Below are positions 1 through 11,923 of a stretch of 64,000 nt of DNA, in pieces. The DNA comes from Capsicum annuum (taxonomy: Eukaryota; Streptophyta; Magnoliopsida; Solanales; Solanaceae). Below the pieces are notes generated by a model. The model was not told the origin of the DNA, did not search any database, and was given only the letters and a program-made list of their open reading frames with translations. The translations under genes and the position numbers were made by a program. How positions within the stretch are numbered: position 1 is the first letter of the stretch; each line of letters starts with the position of its first letter. The DNA is taken from NCBI RefSeq assembly GCF_002878395.1, contig NC_061117.1:224243057-224307056 (forward strand), read 5' to 3'.

Positions 1-3000
1 AATTATCAAGCGTGTAAAACAATCTTGATATTCCATGTGATTCCAATAACAGAATGAAATTACATGAATAATGGTTAGTAATTTATAACAAGAAAGAGTC
101 ACTGCCCACCGTGCACTGGTACCATGCATATTCTTCTCCATTTGGACCTGAAACCAGTAGACAAACTTCAGTCAAATTAATATTCCCTTCTTGCTCCCTT
201 TTATCTTTGGTCGAGTGATAATGTTTGATGACACGAAGCAAACGATTCTCTTTGTACTTCCCCAATATTGAACAAGTCTGATACGACTGTGTGCATGAAT
301 GAGGTCAAGTCGGATATCTGAATGCAATTACCTGGGTTTCTCACTTTCACAGTCTTGAATTCCACAGCCTTGGGGTCCTTTACGTACACCCTTCGAGGAT
401 CAATGCTTACAACTACTGCCTACAATATCACAACACATCCAACCAAATTCAACAGTTTTTTTACGCGACCTGCCCACTAAATAATGAGTAGGCTGTTCAT
501 ATATGAAAACAAGCAGACAAGGGAAAGCACTTATAGACTAATATGTCTGATGAGTAACTTTTCATCAGTGAAGACACCAAGGATAGTGACACAACAAATG
601 TGTTATCATTACTATCAGACATCCCTATCTGAGTAACTAGCATAATGCTATACATGGTTTCAAATCAACCTGATTGCCATAAACTCGGGAGATCTGCTCT
701 AGACTGCTCTTTCCAGTTTTCACCTTCAAAGACAGTAAGCGAAATGAAAAACAGGTTTGACATTACTATAAAAAAGGAAGCACTTTTTGTTGGAAAATGA
801 ACAGATCAATTTTCATATAGATAAGTATCACATACTCCAGATTTTAAGTATTCTTCCGCAGCATAAACGGCATCACTTCCGATAGAAATTTTGTCTGCTC
901 CAGAACGAAAATATTCTGAAGCAACTTCTAAACTAGAGTAGTATCTGCGGAAAAAGTTTATATATCAACTAGTGAAGTTTGATCATTGTCCATATTCCCA
1001 AATGAACATTATTTGATTGTCCAACTCAGTTTTACACAACCAATTTGGACGATTCAAAGCAAATGATTAGTGATGTATGAACAGGATAACAAATAGCTAT
1101 AAACCTGCCATTGCCGTCTTTGAAGTCTCTAATACCACCTCCAACGGTTAATGGCACAAAAACATTCTCTGATGCATATCTCAATACCTAAATGGCAAAT
1201 CAAGTAGAACAAATTATCACTAACCATCCTCTTGATCGGGAATGATTAACTAGAATATTGAACTACAGAACACTGAAAGAAAGTACAGAACAAACCTGCA
1301 ACATTGGCAGATCGCCCAAGGGGAAGTCTCGGAAAGCAGTAATATTTAAAAAGCTAACCTAAACGACAGGAAACAACTAATTAGTCTATCATCAGGTTAG
1401 AGTAACATAAAATTACAAATAACAAATGCTAAGGTAAACCTCATCTGCCCCATCCTTGTAATACTGTCCAGCAAGATCCACTGGCTTGCCAAGGTTTCTC
1501 ACCTTCAGGAAAGACAGGCGTTTTCAATTAAAGGAGCAAGTACTGGGAAACAACATCAAGTAAAAAATCCACATGGCTTCAGCCTTCATCATAGAGCTGT
1601 AAATTCCAGATTTCATAAAAACAGAATGTTCCGAAAAAGCTAAAATACATAGTTAGATTACTGATCAAAAAGTATTAACCAAGTCGATTTTTTTGTGAGA
1701 AGTCTCAAGAATCTGTAGAACATATCTTTCTGCATTGCAGCCATATACAGCAGATATGGGATCTTTTTCTGAACATGAGTAGAGTGCATTGGGTGATGCC
1801 AAGGAATGTGAAAGTCTACTGATATGTTGGCTATCTTAGAAAGTCACGAAACATCTGAAGAAAATCTGGAAGACTATATCTCTTTGCATCTTTTGAACCA
1901 ATTGGTTGGAAAGGAAAAAAAGAAGTTTTGAGAATGAAAGGAGTCACCAAGCTATTTTATAGAGTAGATGTCTCCAAAATTTATACTTTTGGTGTAAGGG
2001 AGATATAGTAGATAACTTAGATCAGCTTATCAAATTTATAGGTGTTTCGGGAATGCTATTTCGGATTGCTATTGATACAGCTCTCCGGTAGCTTGTAAGT
2101 TTCTGGGTACTCCTTGGTACTTCCTTTAATGAAACCTTTATCTTATCAAAATAGAATAATCAACCACCTGACACCAAGAACCTTAAGAGGCCATAAACCA
2201 GCTAGCTAACATGCTTCTTCTGTTCCTCATTAGTTTTCTATTGTTCCTTCTCTTTTGATTAAGATAGCCTACAAGTATGACCTGAATTTCTTATCACAGA
2301 ATGTCGCAAGGTCTGGTAGCCCAAAAACTTACAACTTTTTAGCCTCCGCTTTCTAACCTCAGAGCAATAGATTTGACGAGAAAGAGAACTAGCATTTTTT
2401 TTCCTTCTTACAGCAGAAGAATATCATACCTTTGATTTTTTTTGGATAAAGAAGTATAACAAAACTTTGTTTTCCTCAGAACCCTTTTACATCTCTAGAC
2501 TATCTCCTTTTCTAAATAAGTTTTGTTGGATCTCATTTTACCTACTGTTTATGATTTATAGTGTCTGCTTTCAACTACCTGCAAACCAACTGCAATGTTG
2601 AACAACTTAAAAGATAAAAATTTGAATTGACAGAGCTCAGAAGGAGCTGATGGTTAAACAAAGACTAATGGCCACTCACCTCATTTTCTTTTGTATGTTC
2701 TCTAACATCATATTGGTCTCCTTTGGTTACAACCAGATCACCTTTATCATTTGTCCTCACATCAAGACATGCAATAACCTAAGTGGTCGCAAAACGCACT
2801 AACTTCAGCAATACAAGTAAATAAAAAAATCTGAGAATCAATTACTACTATGACGAATGTGACCTACCCGTTTTGCAAGTTTAGAGGCATTCCCTTGGAC
2901 TAGCTTCTGTCTTGCATGAGGCTTTCATGTGTTAGATGCTTTGAACAGTTAACTTGAGAAGTAAAGCATTAAGTCATAAGCACCATTAATACCTGTGTTT

Positions 3001-6000
3001 TCCCAGATTTTGGATTCAAGAACCTCCTCAATACAGAAAGGCCAACATCTGGAAACATAACTCCAACAGTTTAAGGAGATAGTGATTATGAGGAGAAAAA
3101 ATTAAAGTTTAAGGGGATTATTTATATATATATTTGTACATGCTCTCTCTCTCTCTCTCTCTCTCTTTATTTACAGCTCCAAAACATTTGAGGAAGTCAC
3201 TATACCACCACTCTTCTCAGGATGAAACTGAACTGCGTGGACATTTCCTCTCTGAATGGATGCTATGAAATTGTCACCATAGTTGCAGGTCGATGAGATC
3301 CACTCTCTATTTTGATCTGACTAAATTAGGAGAAATGTTTGAATCAAGCTGCTAGCCAATTTACTAAATAAACATAAAAAATGAGAAAAAAGAGGATGGA
3401 GTCACCATCTATACAGATTTAATTAATGAGAAGTAGTACCGGCATTGCCCGATAAGAATGTACGAAATAGACATGGGACTTTCCAATGTCATCCAAAATT
3501 TGGATATCTTTTGCTATTTCAAGTGCATTCCAGCCAATATGAGGTACTCTGATGCCTTTAGAAGAGTCAAAACGTCCAACTACTCCGGGAATCAAACCAA
3601 GACCCTTTACTGATAAACATGTTGGAAAGTCAGTTTCTCAGATGAAGAAGCTAGTTAAAATGATGTATGAAATTGTGGGCAAACAAATAAATATATATGA
3701 TTTGAGAGTAATGATCACTTGAATTTGGAAGATGGATTATGCGATGGAAATAGACATCCAAATATACTTGCAACTGGAAAAGTGCAACCAAAGGACTCAA
3801 TGTATGTCATCAATAAGGTAACAATGTAAAGCTGGTGGACAGCCCAACTTCATTTCCTTCCGTATATAAATTCTTATAGCTACAATTGCAAGCCTTGAAT
3901 CCTCATCCATGATAATTTATTCCAAAATATACAACCATTTTAAATACTGAAATGATCCTGTTTGTTATAGCAGCAAACACTAATCTCATAGTCCATAAGT
4001 TAAGCATCTCGGTGCATGAGGTCCCTTTTACAGTTAGACAAAAGTGACTTCACTAGAACCCAGTTAATATGAAACGTCACGCCATTAATAAATCTAATGT
4101 TAGTTTGTGACGACAAAAGCGACTTCACTAGAACCCAGTTAATATGAAACGTCACGCTATTAATAAATCTAATGTTAGTTTGTGACCTGGTCCATTTTCT
4201 TCACTTGACTCAAAAAGTAGCTGCAGTCCAAGACAGATGCCGAGGAATGGGCGATCTTGCTCAATGTAAGTACAAAGTGCTTCAGCCATTCTGTAGAAAA
4301 ATATTCTCCGTAAATTTCAGAGAAGCAAGAAAATCTTATATGAAGCGAGAAGATAAAACACAAAGACCAAAATAGAGAAGCACGAACTTTCTGTAGACAT
4401 GTTCTTATCTTTGCAAAAGCTTTAACCAAAATAAATTAGTACAATTTATTATCAACTGGTCCTTCAAATATTTTTGTTTGTGCTGCCTTTATTAGTCCTT
4501 TTTTGCATATAAAGTCCTGCAGTAAATACTAAATACTGGTTGACCACTCTCACGCAAATACACAGCTTATCTTTTACATGGATATGGAGCAAGAGGTTGT
4601 ATTATCCCAGAGGCCAGAATCATGCTTGAGTTATGAACTTCTCATATGGGTAAAATTACAACAAAGTAATTTACTTGTTTATTTACAAAGCGAAGTACTG
4701 AACAAATAAACAATTCCTTTCCTATGCATTATGTGGATGAGAATCATACCCCTTGTTGTTTAGCACATCCATGGCAGGAGCAAAAGCACCAACTCCAGGA
4801 AAAATGAGTTGTTTTGCTTTCAAAATGTCCTCGGGTGTATGGACCTAGAAGATGTTGAAAAAATAAAGGTACGCAATGAGGGTAATCAAAACTCAAGATG
4901 CATGGATACTTTCTCCCTTTTGACTTTGGCATGCTTTTGTGATAAACTTTCTATACAGAACCACTCCATGATTCACCAGTTACACACTGTGATTAAAGGG
5001 CATGCTTATACTCAAATTCTCAAGTACAAACATTTATGTTGATATGACGAGCAAATTCTCAATACATAAATATTTAGGGGTCGTTTGGTACGTGGACCAA
5101 ATTATCTCAGGACTATCCCAGGACTAATTTATCTCACCTTGGAGATGGGATAAGATAGTTTCAAGTTGGATGGGATAAAGTGGGATATCCAAAAGCCTGG
5201 GATAAAATCTCTACCGGCATAGGCTTAATTCAGGAATATCCCACCTTATCCCGCACACAGAATGACCCCTTAAGGTTGATATGACAAAGAGCAGATAACA
5301 TTTTTAAGGATAAAAATCCTGAAAGGCCATTCATTTGTTGGTCAAAAAAGACTTCAGGAAACAATAAACCGCAGTAATTTCAGTTCTACTATATATTTCA
5401 CTTGGATGAATTATAAACATAAGAGCACCACTCAACTATGTTAATGACATGCATATGGATAATTTAATTTGGTGCCATATATAAATTCTTCTTCGAATTG
5501 CATTTCTCTTAATTTCCTACAAATAGACCTCAATTTAAAGTATCATGGTTTTAAAGTTTCATATTTGTACTATTAGGTCTAGAGTTTCCTACCTAAACTA
5601 TCACCAGCTATTTATCAAAACACACCTAAACTATTAGTTGTTCACTTTCCCTACCTAAAAGTCCAAGTATGAAACTCAAGCAGTTGAAAACTAACGTGTG
5701 TTTAGATAAATAGCCATCAGTAGTTCAAGTAGGAAACTTGTACACCTAATAGTTTGCATTTCTCTTAATTTCCTACAAACAGATCTCAATTTAACGTATC
5801 ATGGTTTTAGAGTTTCATATTTGTACTATTAGGTCCTGAGTTTCCTACCTAAATTATCCCCAGCTATTTATCAAAACACACCTAAACTATTAATTATTCA
5901 CTTTTCCTACCTAAAAGTCTAGGTATGAAACTCAAGCAGTTAAAAACTGACGTGTGTTTCGATAAATAGTCGTCAATTGTTCAGGTAGGAAACTCGTACA

Positions 6001-7301
6001 CCTAATAGTTTGCATTTCTCTTAATTTCCTACAAATAGACCTCAATTTAAAGTATCAAGGTTTTAGAGTTTCATATCTGTACTATTAGTTATCGAGTTTC
6101 CTACCTAAACTATCACTAGCTATTTATCAAAACCAACCTTAATATTAGTTGTTCACTTTTCCTACCTAAAAGTCCAGATATGTTTCAAACAGTTAAAATT
6201 TGACATGTGTTTTGATAAATAGTCCTCAATAGTTCAGGTAGGAAACTCGTACACCTAATGGTTTGCAATTCTCTTAATTTCCTACAAATAGACCTCAATT
6301 TAAAGTATCATGGTTTTAGAGTTTCATATTTGTAACATTAGTTATCGAGTTTCCTACTTAAACTATCACCAGCTATTTATCAAAACACGCCTAAACTTTT
6401 AGTTGTTCACTTTTCCTACCTAAAAGTCTAGGTATGAAACTCAAGCAGTTAAAAACTGACATGTGTTTTGATAAATAGTCGCCAATAGTTCTGGTGGGAA
6501 ACTCGTACACCTAATAGTGTGCATTTCTCTTAATTTCCTACAAATAGACCTCAATATAAAGTATCATGGTTTTAGAGTTTCATATTTGTAATATTAGTTA
6601 TCGAATTTCCTACCTTAACTATCACCAGCTAAAAATTGTTCACTTTTCCTACCTAAAAGTCCAGGTATGAAACTCAAACAGATAAAACCTGACATGTGTT
6701 TTGATAAATAGCCGTATCAAAACACACCTAAACTGTTAATTGTTCACTTTTCCTACCTAAAAGTCTAGGTACGAAACTCAAACAGTTAAAAGCTGCCGTG
6801 TGTTTTGATAAATAGCCGTCGATAGTTCAGGAAGGAAACTCGTACACCTAATAGTTCAGGCATGGAACTCAAAAAATTCGAGATACTTGAGGTGAGTTTT
6901 TCACCGTTCACTTTGAAAAGGAGATTAAAGGTGGAACATACATCAATGATATCGAAACCGAGATACTTAATAGCATTCCTGAGACTTCTCACATTGCCAG
7001 CACCATAATCAAGTAGAGTTACCACTGAAAAACAACAACAACCAGCATTATTATCATCAAATTAATACAATCATTTTACATATATATATATATATATATA
7101 TACGCATTTGCGCAAAGTGTGAGCGAGACCAGAATCATCGGCGGAGGCACGGACAGAGAAGGTTCTAGAAGATTTGTAATTTAGAGGTTTTGCATTTGGC
7201 TTGTAACGCAGAAAGCGAAGAGATTGAGAAGTTGAAGAGAAGGAAGAAAACGACGTCGTTGAAGATGAAGCTGTAGTAGAAGTGAAAGTAGCCGCCTCCA
7301 T
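1..7301 (-). CDS. HISN4: Imidazole glycerol-phosphate synthase HisHF, chloroplastic (3' end outside window)
   Basis: Bifunctional plastid enzyme of histidine biosynthesis. A glutaminase domain (HisH) makes ammonia, and a cyclase domain (HisF) converts PRFAR to imidazole glycerol phosphate and AICAR. Coding exons, read 5' to 3' on the minus strand: 7301-7130, 7024-6942, about 4844-4750, 4290-4187, 3609-3440, 3320-3206, 3048-2993, 2906-2868, 2778-2680, 1502-1440, 1358-1296, 1187-1105, 944-836, 723-670, 419-332 and 147-110. All join in frame through GT-AG introns to give 477 residues. The Ser/Thr-rich first 50 or so residues look like a transit peptide. The HisH triad is visible as C136 (in GICLGLQ), H241 and E243 (in HPEK). 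HisF aspartates are D284 (ACLDVRTND) and D442 (SIDPRRV). Roughly the last 95-100 residues of the usual protein lie beyond base 1. The 5' end of exon 3 may be off by one base. Family assignment rests on my recall of the Arabidopsis HISN4 protein, which matches along its whole length. Confidence 0.95.
1680..2158 (+). mobile_element. L1-type LINE 3' fragment, antisense in HISN4 intron 9
   Basis: The plus strand encodes a broken remnant of the zinc-binding (zf-RVT-like) C-terminus of a plant L1 reverse transcriptase. Recognisable pieces are [12 protein letters not shown] near the start, a [19 protein letters not shown] segment and LDQLIKFIG near the end. Stops interrupt it. A short untranslated tail follows. 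The 5' truncation and intronic position are typical of a dead LINE insertion. It lies between exons 9 and 10 of HISN4, in the opposite orientation to the gene. Confidence 0.7.
3142..3167. repeat. (CT)n microsatellite in HISN4 intron 6
   Basis: About twelve CT units follow an AT-rich stretch, roughly 40 bases upstream (plus-strand sense) of the end of HISN4 exon 6. On the gene strand it reads as a GA tract inside the intron. Confidence 0.9.
4037..4186. repeat. 75-bp tandem duplication abutting HISN4 exon 4 donor
   Basis: Two nearly identical 75-bp copies (4037-4111 and 4112-4186) differ at only a few positions. The right-hand copy ends exactly where exon 4 ends. On the gene strand each copy therefore begins with the same donor sequence GTCACAAAC, and the intron 5' splice site has been duplicated. 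Confidence 0.85.
5077..5269. mobile_element. Tourist-like MITE (193 bp) in HISN4 intron 2
   Basis: Terminal inverted repeats start GGGGTCGTTTGG on the left and GGGGTCATTCTG (reverse complement of the right end). The element is flanked by a TTA trinucleotide on both sides (5074-5076 and 5270-5272), the target duplication typical of PIF/Harbinger-type Tourist MITEs. It has no coding capacity. Confidence 0.8.
5495..6870. repeat. Tandem array of ~255-bp hairpin-bearing units in HISN4 intron 2
   Basis: About five complete units and one partial unit. An anchor (CATTTCTCTTAATTTCCTAC or close variant) recurs at about 5501, 5757, 6013, 6266 and 6522, giving periods of 256, 256, 253 and 256. Each unit contains an inverted pair: GAGTTTCCTACCT...ATTTATCAAAAC, and about 85 bases later its reverse complement GTTTTGATAAAT...AGGTAGGAAACTC. 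The last copies (6600-6870) are rearranged. The array fills most of the 2.1-kb intron 2. A related array lies at 56680-57655. Confidence 0.9.
7079..7103. repeat. (TA)n microsatellite in HISN4 intron 1
   Basis: About twelve TA units make up a quarter of the 105-bp first intron of HISN4 (7025-7129). Confidence 0.9.
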
Positions 7302-8400
7302 TTTCGCTTCTTCGAGCTCTGGTTTTGCTTGGTTGACAAAGTGTAAGTAAATGTAAATTATATTTATGGTATGGTAATTTAGCTGGAATTTTTCAAGGCA
7401 AGGAAAACGCTACTTTTGAGAGAAAAGGCTTAAAATAGTCCTTTATTTTGGGTTTGAGTAAATAGTACTTTGCTCTTTTATATTGTGTGTCTGCACTTTT
7501 GGTCCATCTTTAAATTTATGTTGCTTTTCTCGCTCGTTCTTTCAACTGTTGGGAAGATACTCGGATAAACGAAGCCTATTGCCATGCCAATTATTAAATA
7601 CGAGATTAGGCCGCTTGGTGTTTGAAGTGATTTTTACGTACCTCAGATTAACTTCACGAGATATTTGTCACCTTCCACTAATAATAAATATTAGATAACT
7701 CTATCTATCAAGGATAGGGCGGATGAGAAGAATCACTTTTGTTTTCTTATTTACATCGAGAGGTTCATCGGTCATTTGTATTTTACACGCAATAGTACCA
7801 GTTTTTCTTTCCTTGCAACGTCGTTTGTCCATAAAAATAAATTGATAAAATTCGAAAAGCAAAATAAAGTTCTCTAGTTGCAATTATTTTGGCTCGAAAA
7901 GAATAAGGAATACTCTTCTTTTCACCTTCTCTTAGATTGACTTATTGTTTGTACTAAATAATAGTTTACATTCTATACACTAAATTGTGGTCAAAATCAA
8001 TGTGTTAAAAATAGGCAGAAGTTCGGTGGAGGACCAAAATTACAATAATGTTACAAATATCGAACACTATTTGTGCATCTTGTGAAACTTATTGAGTCCA
8101 TATTGAGAGAAACTTATTGATTTGGGCTGAGTACTGGTAAAACGCCCTGGGCTTTCAGTAAATCTTTCAGTTGGAGGTCTTGAGTAGTGTTTTGGGCCTA
8201 CTTGGTCTATCTTCAAAAATATAGCAACTCCTTAACAATTGCACTAGGTAGCCAATTTGATCATGATATATGCAAGTTACATTTTAGTTTTTATAAATTA
8301 TTTAATTTTTAATCAGTATTACCAAACTTCATATAAAAGCATTAGCTTCTTTTTTCAAATTTTATGTACCGATTCTTGAATGTCATAATGGCTTTGAAAT
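7302..8400. other. HISN4 upstream region and intergenic DNA
   Basis: This stretch holds the 5' flank of HISN4 and then ordinary AT-rich intergenic DNA. No convincing TATA box stands out near the HISN4 start codon, and no gene-like reading frame was found. The short open frames at 7483-7698 and 7701-7883 have no recognisable product. Confidence 0.5.
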
Positions 8401-8540
8401 GCTTCACTTAAGCTAAAGATCTACCGAAAATAATTTATCTACCTTTATAATCATAAGGTAGGATAAGGTTTGCGTATAAATCAAATCACCTTAACTCCAC
8501 TTATGAAATTACACTGAGTACGTTGTGTTGCTGTTGTGAT
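8400..8540 (+). mobile_element. Degenerate TS-type SINE 3' region
   Basis: It matches the familiar Solanaceae SINE tail pattern: AAGGTAGGATAAGG, then TTTGCGTATA, CTCCACTTATGAAATTACAC, and a TTG-rich end (GTTGTGTTGCTGTTG). It is decayed and its 5' tRNA-like part is not recognisable. Recognition is from memory of the family. Confidence 0.55.
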
Positions 8541-8559
8541 TCTTGAATGTCAATTATGA

Positions 8560-9087
8560 TTTGTATCATATAAAGTTGGGTAAATAGTTTTGTTGTTAGA
8601 AATAGTTTAGTAACTTTCATGATAACTTAGATAATAAAATTGAATGATTTTTCATTACAAAATTAAAAGTAAATGACTTTCAGTGGCATAAAATAAAAAT
8701 TGAGTAATCACTCATTACCCAAGTTAAAAAAAAAAAAGAAAATGATAGTATCAAAAGCTCCAAGTAATTAACACTGATTGGTTAGATATTGTGTTTGTTT
8801 ATTTAAAGGACGAGAACCAAGCATATGTTTACACGATCCAAAATGTTAGCCAAGTATTTTTGTTCCAAAGATTCTGTAAAATATTTTTTTAAGAAAAAAA
8901 AAAAGTATATCCACAAGTACAATATCCAAACAACTTTTTTATGAAAAAAGTTTGCATCACGATTCACTCCTAAGGATACAAATAAAAGTAGTTCATGATT
9001 AGAAGAATATGGAATAAAATAGATAAGAGGAATACAGTCAGAATATGAATAAAAGAAATATCCGATGCACAAAACATCTTTCATTCT
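8560..9087. other. AT-rich intergenic DNA, no gene
   Basis: Short A tracts and decayed repeat sequence. The minus-strand open frame at 8803-9111 has low-complexity composition and no recognisable domain, so I do not call it. Confidence 0.4.
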
Positions 9088-9459
9088 CGTTGGTGGGGTC
9101 AGGATTTTCATTGAGGATAGAAGTATATATACAAATTAGTCTAAAGGGGGTCAATATCTATTATATATGCATAAAAAATACTTTTAACCATCTAGAAATC
9201 GTATAAAAATAGTATAATTTTTCGTCGAAGGGAACAATGACGGAGCCACATTAGATTCAAAGGGTTCATTCGAACCCCCTTCGTCGGAAAATTATACTAT
9301 TTTTACATGATCAAAAATATTTTTATATATATATAATAGATGTTGAAACCCCTTCGACTAGTATGTACATTTACTTATGAACTCCTCAATGAAAATTCTA
9401 AATCTGCCACTGAAAGGGAGTTCAGATGAACCCCTAGAGCAAAGGTGGCTCCACCACTG
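9088..9459 (+). mobile_element. hAT-type GGAGCC MITE interrupted by a second copy
   Basis: The left part (9088-9234) runs from GGTGGGGTCAGGATTTTC to TTCGTCGAAGGG. The right part (9413-9459) continues GGGAGTTCAGATGAACCCC and ends GTGGCTCCACCACTG. Together they form one family member cut by another insertion. Confidence 0.75.
9235..9412 (-). mobile_element. Complete hAT-type GGAGCC MITE nested in a relative
   Basis: It spans 178 bp from CAATGACGGAGCCAC to CTAAATCTGCCACTG, with imperfect inverted ends. Flanking octamers GAAGGGAA and AAAGGGAG are probably the two diverged target copies. It lies inverted inside the element at 9088-9459. Confidence 0.75.
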
Positions 9460-9960
9460 ACTCGCAATGTTTTGAAAGAGGCCACACCATGAGGTGCAAT
9501 GTAGACAACTTAATACCCTAATATATTTATTTGTGTCTAGTTTTACTGTTGACGTACATGACTTATGGATCATGGGAGATAATTTTAGCGTTGCTTCACC
9601 TCCCATAAGTCAGAATATGGATGGATAGAAAAAGTGTGATATTGGAAGAGGGAATAATACTAGAGCTCATTAGATAGACTAGGTGAAGTCACTGCTTAAG
9701 TCAGGGCTATGCTATTAATTTACTATTTGATTTGAATTTTCACAAGAATATGCTTTGTTGTTCTAGAAAAAAATAGTACTCAAGGAAATAATTGAAATTT
9801 CCACCACTTTGATTTTATCTATAATCATGGGAATATGGAGAAAAATCATGGTTCTTGTTACAACACAGCAAAGCTTGTGAACTCTTAAGACTAATCACCC
9901 ATGGTGGCCCTTGGTGGCCCTTGTTGAACAGTCAATGCTAGGAGGTGACAAAATCAACAC

Positions 9961-10142
9961 TTTTTTTTTGGGGGGGTTCCCAACCGGTGTTCGGTGTCCG
10001 CATTGGAACCCTGATTAATTCGAATCATGCGTTGCAGGGCCCATTAAGGTGACATCGCTCCCAATAGAGTTTTCTCCATACCCAGGATCGAACCCTCGAC
10101 CTCTGATTAAGGGTAAAGCAGGACACCACAACCTATGTTGTT
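9961..10142 (-). mobile_element. tRNA-derived SINE with target duplication
   Basis: Read on the minus strand: a tRNA-like head with a B-box-like GGGTTCGATCCTG, then a body ending in ACACCGAACACCGGTTGGGAACC and an A tract. The direct repeat AAATCAACA flanks it (9951-9959 and 10143-10151). Same family as the copy at 18556-18755. Confidence 0.8.
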
Positions 10143-10206
10143 AAATCAACATTTTTTTAATGAACTGTTCAATCCATTTAATTAACTAATCAAATAATGA
10201 TTAAGA

Positions 10207-10520
10207 GTAAAGTATCTAGCACTCCCCAACTATAACCAAATTTGCTACGACACGCTCTTAACTTTCTGGAGGTCCTATTATCGCATGAACTAAATTTTAA
10301 CATATTTTTGTCAATCTTTTTAGCTGAAGTGACACTTATTGTCAACCTTTTTAGCCGATGCGATACTTTTGTTATTGAGGCCCACGTAAAAGGTGTCACG
10401 TCAGCTAAAAAGATTAATATAAATACGCTAAAATTGAGTTCAAGAGAGTAATAAGACCCTGTAAAATTAGAGTATGTCGTAGCAACTTTTGTCATAGTTG
10501 AATGGGTACTAGACTCTAAA
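10207..10520. mobile_element. Foldback element, MULE/MITE-like
   Basis: About 140-bp arms are inverted copies of each other with good identity. For example, TTTGCTACGACACGCTCT on the left pairs with the complement of AGAGTATGTCGTAGCAAC on the right, and TTTTTAGCTGAAGTGACAC pairs with GTGTCACGTCAGCTAAAAA. Open frames on both strands here are by-products of this symmetry. No clear target duplication was found. Confidence 0.75.
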
Positions 10521-11613
10521 TGAGTCAACTTGCAATCCAAAACAAACCTACATTAAGCCTTTACTTTTTTTGGTTCCGAAAAAAAGAGAGGGAGATTTGA
10601 TCGAGTGTGTTGTGATCCAATATTTGATCAATTTTAACTTTTTCGCCAACGCAATTTGATTAAGCAACTTTGACCGGTCAATTGATCACGACCTTTTAAT
10701 TCATTTAACACATTTTATTGCGTGCAAATTTTATACGATCCGTCTACTTATTACCTCTACTAAACCAAACACAATAGGAGAAGAATTGAACCGGAATTCT
10801 AGTTAAGTATATGTACAACTCATTGACTTTCTTAAAACACTATATTTGTGTTAATAACTAAAAAGTCAACCTAAAATGTATATATAACAATTACTCCACT
10901 TTTTTTAAACCTTAAAACTTTTATCTCAAAATTCTTGAATTCTTATGATTGGATATGTTACTTACCACTTGTTTTGTATTTTTCTATTTGGTCGGTTTTC
11001 TAGATAAGAAGAGCTACGTCCACAACAATATTATGGAACTTGACACAACCACCCCACTAGTATGGCTTAGGGACCCAACACTAAGTTGCACCATTTAGAA
11101 AAAGTCAAGTGTTGTTTGCCTCTTCAAGATGTGAAATCATTGTTTGGCTAATTGGGTAAACCTGAAATAAGCCAACCCCTATTCTTCCAAACTCCAAAAG
11201 ACAAAAAAATGTTGCCCAATTCAAAGTGGATTTCAATAAGTTTACTTTAGTATGGTCTACGGAAGATAAAAGTTTAATTTTCCGTTGACCTCTCTTCTTT
11301 CATTTTTCATTCGGCGTTCGATATTTGTATAACAATCTTATCTAATATGGATTTGCAATATGTAAGTAGTCAATAGGATCAGCTAACTTTGACTTAAATT
11401 CTATATTAATGTTAAAAATTCATTTAATCACATAAATAATCTATTTTTGAATCCATAAATAAATTTGTTTTTGCTTCATCTCTATTTTTCTTAATTTGTA
11501 TATAAGTCATAAAGTAACTACAAGGTTTGAGCTAAACTTGCTAGGTTCTGCCGAACCCCTAATTACTACCTGACTCCATCCTTGCGCGTAAGGCACATAA
11601 AAGGGGTGGGGGT
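10521..11613. other. Intergenic DNA without recognisable gene
   Basis: Unremarkable AT-rich sequence. I see no splice-able coding potential and no intact repeat. Confidence 0.5.
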
Positions 11614-11634
11614 GGGGGGGGGGGGGGGGGGGGG
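11614..11634. repeat. 21-base poly(G) run
   Basis: An uninterrupted G run lies within a G-rich stretch (about 11603-11642) that also includes GGGG and GGGGG blocks. It could form a G-quadruplex, and length errors are likely in any assembly. Confidence 0.9.
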
Positions 11635-11686
11635 AAGGGGAGAGAAAACGACTCAATGAAAAAATTTTCTTATCCATAACTATAAC

Positions 11687-11923
11687 CAGTGGCGAACCCA
11701 AGATTTAAGGGTCGTGGGTATTCGGAAGGTTCAAATACACATATTAATATCCAAAGTTTTAAGGTTTCGCCTGAAAATTAAAACATTCATTTATTTTCTC
11801 GATTTTATTAGGTGCTTTTTTCATTTTATACTAATTTTACATATTTTTTATATAAGTATACCTATTCTGCGTCGTATTTAATATGTGTCAGAGTACCACA
11901 TTTTTAACCTAGATTCGCTCCTG
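11687..11923 (+). mobile_element. hAT-type MITE with perfect 8-bp TSD
   Basis: It starts CAGTGGCGAACCC and ends GATTCGCTCCTG, giving short imperfect inverted ends. A perfect octamer ACTATAAC flanks it (11679-11686 and 11924-11931). It is related to the element at 19011-19248 (shared GGGT..TGTGGGT...GGTTC core). Confidence 0.85.

Noticed and set aside
10190..10540. Overlapping open frames of 116 and 69 codons on opposite strands
   Set aside because: They arise from the two arms of a foldback element. Their peptides mirror each other and match no domain.
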